The notes under the pieces are model-generated. The model was given only the letters and a program-made list of their open reading frames with translations. It was not told the DNA's origin and did not search any database. Positions 6,793 to 9,655 of a DNA stretch of 9,655 nucleotides are shown here, in pieces. The stretch is from Thermovenabulum sp049701175. GTDB lineage: Bacteria; Bacillota; Thermosediminibacteria; Thermosediminibacterales; Thermosediminibacteraceae. Each line of letters opens with the position of its first letter. Position 1 is the first letter of the stretch. The DNA is taken from positions 1 to 9,655 of the forward strand of contig NZ_JBNATW010000048.1 in the NCBI RefSeq assembly GCF_049701175.1, in the 5' to 3' direction. Made by a program: the position numbers and the translations under genes.

Positions 6793-7902
6793 TTACGCTT
6801 CACTCCTCAGCCTAATAGGCAGTAAAAAGTTTATGTGATTTTCCACATTTACAGGTTTAATAATCAAAGGATTAACTTCTCCCCCAAATTCCATAGATAT
6901 TTCAGGATACTCTACTGACTTTAAAGCATCAATCAAAAATTTTGCATTAAAAGCAACTATTAAATCTTCACCAGAAGTTTCACATTTTATATTTTCTGAA
7001 AAATTTCCTACTTCCGATTCCGAACTTACTGTAATAACCCCGTTTTGTATGCTTATTTTTACAATATTGTTTTTGCTGCCTTCTTTTGCGAATACATAAG
7101 CTCTTTCTACACTTTCTAAGAGCTCGTCGGTATTTATTAAAACCCTTACCTTTGGTTCAACCTTAACGATTTCTTCATATTCGATAAATTTTCCTTCTAA
7201 CAACCTTGAAGTGATTGTCAAAAAGTTCGATTTAAATATTATTTTGTTGTTCGCAGTATGGATTTCAAATTCTTTATTGTCTTCATCAAAATCAATCTTT
7301 GAAAACTCGGACAAAGTCTTCCCCGGAACAATTACACTGAAATTGTCTGCATCGATTTCTTCCCATCTCCATGCTATCCTAAAACCATCAAGGGCTACAA
7401 TATTGAATTTACCGTTTTTCACCTCTAAAAGCTCTCCCGTTAAAACCGGCCTTGAAAGGGATTCTTCAGCTGTTGCAAAAATAGTCTGTTTTACCATTTT
7501 TTTAAACAAATCGTGAGAAAAATTTAAAATATGTTCAGATTTTTCTGGAAGTATCTCAGGAAAATCGTAAGGTTCAAAACAGGGTAAGGATAAGTTTATT
7601 TCTCCTGCTTTTATGTTTATTTTATCCTCATTCTTAGTAAAAAATAGCTCTCCTTTGGGTAACTTTCTTACTATTTCTAAAAATGTTTTTGAAGGAATAA
7701 CTGCACTTCCTTCGTCTTTAATATCTGCCTCTATTTTACACTCTATCCCCATATCAAGGTCAGTTGCTGAAAGTTCCAAGAATTTTTCCTTTGCAGAGAA
7801 CTTAATACCGGAAAGTATGGGTATAGTAGTCTTATTAGGAACAAATTTTTCAACAGTGTTTAATAAACTCAAAAGTTTTTCCTTTTCAATCGAAAAAATC
7901 AT
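6793..7902 (-). CDS. dnaN: DNA polymerase III beta subunit (sliding clamp)
   Basis: DnaN forms the ring-shaped dimer that holds DNA polymerase III on the template and serves as a docking platform for other replication and repair proteins. The 369-residue product has the three repeated clamp domains. Recognisable stretches are LSATDLDMGIECKI, the domain-2 segment TAEESLSRPVLTGELLEV, VALDGFRIAWR, the domain-3 segment AKFLIDALKSV, and the C-terminal NFLLPIRLR, the variant here of the usual LxPxR ending near the peptide-binding pocket. The frame is open to a GTG at 7911, but the SD AGAGGGGAG (7919..7911) overlaps that codon. ATG 7902 lies eight bases after the SD and gives MIFSIEKEKL, a typical clamp N-terminus. 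It is the first gene after oriC and begins the tight run through gyrA. A nearby inverted repeat could fold over its SD. Confidence 0.97.
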   Translation of the reverse strand: MIFSIEKEKLLSLLNTVEKFVPNKTTIPILSGIKFSAKEKFLELSATDLDMGIECKIEADIKDEGSAVIPSKTFLEIVRKLPKGELFFTKNEDKINIKAGEINLSLPCFEPYDFPEILPEKSEHILNFSHDLFKKMVKQTIFATAEESLSRPVLTGELLEVKNGKFNIVALDGFRIAWRWEEIDADNFSVIVPGKTLSEFSKIDFDEDNKEFEIHTANNKIIFKSNFLTITSRLLEGKFIEYEEIVKVEPKVRVLINTDELLESVERAYVFAKEGSKNNIVKISIQNGVITVSSESEVGNFSENIKCETSGEDLIVAFNAKFLIDALKSVEYPEISMEFGGEVNPLIIKPVNVENHINFLLPIRLRSEA

Positions 7903-7913
7903 AATATACACTC

Positions 7914-7952
7914 CCCTCTAATATGACTATAAGATTAAATTTTCGTAGAGGG
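7914..7952 (-). repeat. Inverted repeat covering the dnaN SD sequence
   Basis: On the dnaN sense strand, CCCTCTA (7952..7946) is exactly complementary to TAGAGGG (7920..7914), with a 25-base spacer. The second arm includes most of the dnaN SD (AGAGGGGAG). If an RNA covers both arms, seven base pairs, plus a possible flanking G-U pair, would mask the SD. A TATAGT hexamer (7931..7926) lies in the spacer without a convincing -35. Confidence 0.4.
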
Positions 7953-7961
7953 ATTTTAAAT

Positions 7962-7983
7962 TAGTAGGAGTAGTAGTAAGCAC
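7962..7983. promoter_or_regulatory. DnaA-trio element with short spacer
   Basis: The plus strand reads TAG TAG GAG TAG TAG TAA (7962-7979), then GCAC, then the first DnaA box. Read 3' to 5' away from the box this is AAT GAT GAT GAG GAT GAT, close to the DnaA-trio consensus (3'-GAT-5' repeats). In B. subtilis, DnaA filaments assemble on such repeats to begin strand opening. There are six units, every one with the central A. Confidence 0.8.
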
Positions 7984-8000
7984 TGTGGATATGTGGATAA
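7984..8000 (-). promoter_or_regulatory. Tandem DnaA box pair beside the DnaA-trio
   Basis: The plus strand has TGTGGATAT (7984-7992) and TGTGGATAA (7992-8000), sharing one base. On the minus strand these are ATATCCACA (one mismatch) and TTATCCACA (perfect consensus). Their position next to the trios resembles the box 6/box 7 pair of the B. subtilis unwinding system. Confidence 0.85.
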
Positions 8001-8004
8001 ATAT

Positions 8005-8013
8005 TGTGAATAA
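8005..8013 (-). promoter_or_regulatory. DnaA box
   Basis: Plus-strand TGTGAATAA is minus-strand TTATTCACA, a full match to TTATNCACA. It has the same orientation as the tandem pair, four bases away. Confidence 0.8.
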
Positions 8014-8046
8014 CTTTCAAATATGGGTTTTGAGAATTTAATAATT

Positions 8047-8055
8047 TGTGGATAG
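8047..8055 (-). promoter_or_regulatory. DnaA box (one mismatch)
   Basis: Plus-strand TGTGGATAG corresponds to minus-strand CTATCCACA, which differs from consensus only at the first base. It is the last box of the dnaN-side group. Confidence 0.65.
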
Positions 8056-8063
8056 TGGGTATA

Positions 8064-8080
8064 AATTATTATAAATAATT
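8064..8080. repeat. AT-only inverted repeat between the two DnaA box groups
   Basis: AATTATT (8064-8070) and AATAATT (8074-8080) are perfect inverted arms around ATA. The repeat lies between the oppositely oriented box groups. It may be a secondary unwinding or protein-binding site, but pure A/T palindromes also arise readily in AT-rich DNA. Confidence 0.35.
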
Positions 8081-8105
8081 AACATAAACAAGTCGATTTA
8101 GAAAA

Positions 8106-8124
8106 ATATCCACAATAATCCACA
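8106..8124 (+). promoter_or_regulatory. Two DnaA boxes in opposite orientation
   Basis: Plus-strand ATATCCACA (8106-8114) and TAATCCACA (8116-8124) each differ from TTATCCACA at one base and are separated by one base. They face the dnaN-side group across the AT-rich centre. Confidence 0.65.
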
Positions 8125-8148
8125 AAAAATTAATAATTTATAAAGATA

Positions 8149-8157
8149 TTTTCCACA
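8149..8157 (+). promoter_or_regulatory. DnaA box next to the dnaA stop
   Basis: Plus-strand TTTTCCACA differs from consensus at the third base. It ends one base before the end of dnaA (stop at 8161..8159). Confidence 0.55.
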
Positions 8158-8158
8158 A

Positions 8159-9505
8159 TTAGCCGTTTATAATTTTTCTTTTAAGGTTGTCTATAATTGA
8201 TGCGAGTTCTTTGTCCTTAGAAATATCCTTTGAAATTTTTTCACAGGCGTGAATTACTGTAGTATGGTCTCTCCCACCAAACTCTTCTCCAATTTTTGGA
8301 AGGGAGTAGTCGGTGAGTTCCCTTGCAAGGTACATGGCGATTTGCCTTGCATATGCGAGTTCTTTGGTGCGTTTTTTTGATTTAAAATCTTCTATTTTTA
8401 TTGAAAAATGAGAGCCTACTGCGTGAAGAATATCAGATATGGTAATGGTTTTTTGTTTAGTATTTGGCAATAAATCTTTTAGAACGAACTCCGCTAACGA
8501 TAAGTCAATGGGTTTATTAGTAAGAGAGGAGTAGGCGACTATTCTAATAAGTGCTCCTTCTAATTCTCTAATGTTTGTTTCTATTTTTTCTGCGATAAAG
8601 TTTATTACTTCATCGGGAACGGTTAGGTTCTCCATTAAAGCTTTTTTTCTTAATATTGCAATCCTTGTTTCAAAATCTGGAGGTTGTATATCTGTTATAA
8701 GACCCCATTCAAAACGCGATCTTAGGCGTTCTTCTAATGTGGGGATTTCTTTTGGTGGCCTATCGCTGGAGATAATTATTTGTTTATTTGCTTCATAAAG
8801 GGCGTTGAAGGTATGGAAAAATTCTTCCTGGGTTCTTTCTTTACCAGCAATGAATTGAATATCGTCTATGAGAAGTACATCAATATTTCTATACTTATTT
8901 CTAAATTCAACGTTTTTGTCGTCTCTTATTGAGTTAATTAATTCGTTTGTAAATTTTTCCGAAGATACGTATACTACCCTGCAATACGGGTTATGCTCTA
9001 AAATGTAATGGCCAATTGCGTGCATTAAATGGGTTTTGCCCAAACCTACTCCACCGTATATAAAAAAGGGATTGTAAGCTTTTGCAGGAGATTGAGCTAC
9101 TGCTAAGGAAGCTGCATGTGCAAATCTATTACTATTTCCCACAACGAAGGTATCAAAGGTATATTTAGGATTAAGATTGGATTGACCGTCATCAGAGGTT
9201 TTTACTAATTCTTTTTCAATCTGCTGATCAGAATTATTCTCATTAAGATAATTTTCGTTTACAATAAAGACAAGAGAAATTTCTGAGTTTAAAATGGAAC
9301 TTAAAATATCTTTTAATAAATTATAATACCTTTTTTCAAGTATACCTTTTATAAAATCATTGGGAACTTCTACTTTTGCAATACCATCGCTTAATGATAT
9401 GAGCTTTGTGGGTTTTAAAAAGGTGTTGTAAGATACGTCGTTATTTAGTTCACTTCCTAATATCTTGAGAACATGCTGCCAAATGTCAGAAAGATTGCCG
9501 GTCAT
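8159..9505 (-). CDS. dnaA: Chromosomal replication initiator protein DnaA
   Basis: DnaA binds DnaA boxes, forms an ATP-dependent helical filament, opens the origin and recruits the replicative helicase. From ATG 9505 the product has 448 residues, the normal length. Domain I (about 1-85) begins LSDIWQHVLKILGSEL. A low-complexity linker (about 86-113) follows. The AAA+ domain III has Walker A GGVGLGKTHL (151-160), Walker B VLLIDDIQF (210-218), sensor I IIISSDRP (243-250), the arginine-finger segment RLRSRFEWGL (Arg264) and sensor II NIRELEGAL (311-319). Domain IV holds the box-binding helix-turn-helix with signature GGRDHTTVIHACEKI (410-424). The frame is open 16 codons further to 9553, but those codons encode the SD (GAGGAGG read as Glu-Glu), so ATG 9505 is chosen; AGGAGGT (9522..9516) is ten bases away. 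It is transcribed toward oriC, possibly autoregulated through the boxes there. Confidence 0.98.
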   Translation of the reverse strand: MTGNLSDIWQHVLKILGSELNNDVSYNTFLKPTKLISLSDGIAKVEVPNDFIKGILEKRYYNLLKDILSSILNSEISLVFIVNENYLNENNSDQQIEKELVKTSDDGQSNLNPKYTFDTFVVGNSNRFAHAASLAVAQSPAKAYNPFFIYGGVGLGKTHLMHAIGHYILEHNPYCRVVYVSSEKFTNELINSIRDDKNVEFRNKYRNIDVLLIDDIQFIAGKERTQEEFFHTFNALYEANKQIIISSDRPPKEIPTLEERLRSRFEWGLITDIQPPDFETRIAILRKKALMENLTVPDEVINFIAEKIETNIRELEGALIRIVAYSSLTNKPIDLSLAEFVLKDLLPNTKQKTITISDILHAVGSHFSIKIEDFKSKKRTKELAYARQIAMYLARELTDYSLPKIGEEFGGRDHTTVIHACEKISKDISKDKELASIIDNLKRKIING

Positions 9506-9547
9506 ATAATTTAAAACCTCCTCGGTTGATAAAAAAAGAAAAATAAA

Positions 9548-9562
9548 AGCCACTGACTGGCT
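9548..9562. repeat. Small inverted repeat in the dnaA leader
   Basis: AGCCA (9548-9552) and TGGCT (9558-9562) are perfect arms around CTGAC. It lies just downstream of the proximal dnaA -10, so it would be near the 5' end of the transcript and could be an operator or a weak hairpin. It is the most GC-rich spot in an otherwise AT-rich leader. Confidence 0.3.
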
Positions 9563-9568
9563 AATAAA

Positions 9569-9597
9569 ATGATAACAAAATATAATTGTTAATTCAA
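9569..9597 (-). promoter_or_regulatory. Candidate sigma-A promoter for dnaA, proximal
   Basis: On the minus strand TTGAAT (9597..9592) and TATCAT (9574..9569) are separated by 17 bases, the ideal housekeeping spacing. The predicted start is about 60 bases upstream of the dnaA ATG. Confidence 0.5.
9581..9586 (+). promoter_or_regulatory. Possible -10 of the divergent plus-strand gene
   Basis: TATAAT matches the -10 consensus exactly on the plus strand, about 70 bases before the ATG at 9653. No good -35 is found at 17 bases (TGGCTA, 3 of 6). In such AT-rich DNA this could be chance. Confidence 0.2.
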
Positions 9598-9602
9598 TAA
9601 AA

Positions 9603-9630
9603 ATGATAGTGTAAAATATTTTTAGGTCAA
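9603..9630 (-). promoter_or_regulatory. Candidate sigma-A promoter for dnaA, distal
   Basis: On the minus strand TTGACC (9630..9625) and TATCAT (9608..9603) are separated by 16 bases. The -10 hexamer is identical to that of the proximal candidate. This -35 overlaps the leader of the divergent gene. Confidence 0.45.
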
Positions 9631-9633
9631 AAA

Positions 9634-9655
9634 GGAGGAAAAAGCAGAAAAAATG
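9634..9655 (+). CDS. SD sequence and start codon of a divergent gene, probably rpmH (ribosomal protein L34)
   Basis: GGAGG (9634-9638) is followed 14 bases later by ATG (9653-9655), the last bases of the window. That spacing is somewhat long. In many Firmicutes rpmH lies divergently upstream of dnaA, so L34 is the natural guess, but no coding residue beyond Met is visible. The identification is from synteny alone. Confidence 0.4.

Larger units (their letters stand above)
7903..8158. other. oriC: Chromosomal replication origin oriC (dnaA-dnaN intergenic region)
   Basis: This 256-base gene-free region between dnaA and dnaN is AT-rich and holds seven DnaA boxes with at most one mismatch to TTATNCACA. 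Four face one way (7984-8055) and three the other (8106-8157). Next to the tandem box pair at 7984-8000 is a DnaA-trio-like element. It is followed toward dnaN by an AT-rich stretch (7921-7960, 9 G/C in 40 bases) that is the likely unwinding site. The order from dnaA toward dnaN (boxes, short spacer, trios, AT-rich DNA) matches the known basal unwinding arrangement of B. subtilis incC. No open reading frame or convincing terminator is seen here. Confidence 0.92.

Noticed and set aside
7211..7921. Two plus-strand open frames opposite dnaN (7211-7516 and 7613-7921)
   Set aside because: Both are antisense to dnaN, lack convincing SD sequences or recognisable motifs, and are best explained as shadows of the AT-rich clamp gene.
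8571..8798. Plus-strand open frame opposite dnaA
   Set aside because: It is antisense to the AAA+ domain of DnaA and has no motif or context of its own.
9523..9532. TTATCAACC as an upstream DnaA box
   Set aside because: It has two mismatches to TTATNCACA in very AT-rich DNA, overlaps the dnaA SD region and has no partner boxes nearby.
9506..9553. Sixteen-codon N-terminal extension of DnaA
   Set aside because: The extension encodes the SD itself, and DnaA proteins normally begin just before the LSDIW-type segment, which fits ATG 9505.
1..9655. CRISPR arrays, tRNA or rRNA genes, riboswitches
   Set aside because: No regularly spaced repeats, cloverleaf pattern or long structured leader was seen; the only gap over 200 bases is oriC, which its DnaA boxes explain.

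Overview
This window is the chromosomal replication-origin neighbourhood of a low-GC Gram-positive bacterium, most likely a member of the Clostridia and possibly a thermophilic anaerobe. That placement rests on the gene order, the low GC content and the protein sequences as I recognise them by eye; the species cannot be named from the sequence alone. All complete genes lie on the minus strand, so they read away from the origin in the direction of the fork that copies them.

Layout, from the right end in the direction of transcription: a lone plus-strand start codon at the very edge with a Shine-Dalgarno (SD) sequence, probably the divergent rpmH (ribosomal protein L34) by synteny; a short divergent promoter region with two tandem candidate dnaA promoters; dnaA (replication initiator); a 256-base gene-free oriC containing seven DnaA boxes in two opposed groups, a DnaA-trio element next to a tandem box pair, and an AT-rich stretch; dnaN (sliding clamp); rlbA/yaaA (S4-domain RNA-binding protein); recF (recombination mediator); a DUF721/DciA-like gene; remB/yaaB (DUF370 DNA-binding regulator); gyrB and gyrA (DNA gyrase).

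From dnaN to gyrA the gaps are only 1 to 21 bases, with no visible terminator, so these genes probably form one operon. They supply origin melting (DnaA), the processivity clamp (DnaN), possibly helicase handling (DciA-like protein), fork repair (RecF) and supercoil removal (gyrase). Several SD sequences lie inside the preceding gene, and their spacing moves the likely starts inward from the longest open frames: dnaA to 9505, dnaN to 7902, recF to a TTG at 6572, the DUF721 gene to 5502 and remB to a TTG at 5023.

The left end (1-331) is different. Just after gyrA lies an internally deleted TnpB-type (IS200/IS605 OrfB) remnant in which the N-terminal segment is fused directly to the RuvC-I segment. 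A further reading frame with its own SD sequence runs off the window. I see no wholly new system. The most notable items are the origin architecture (DnaA-trio, opposed box arrays, no boxes upstream of dnaA), an inverted repeat that would mask the dnaN SD sequence, the DciA-like gene in the operon, and the TnpB remnant.
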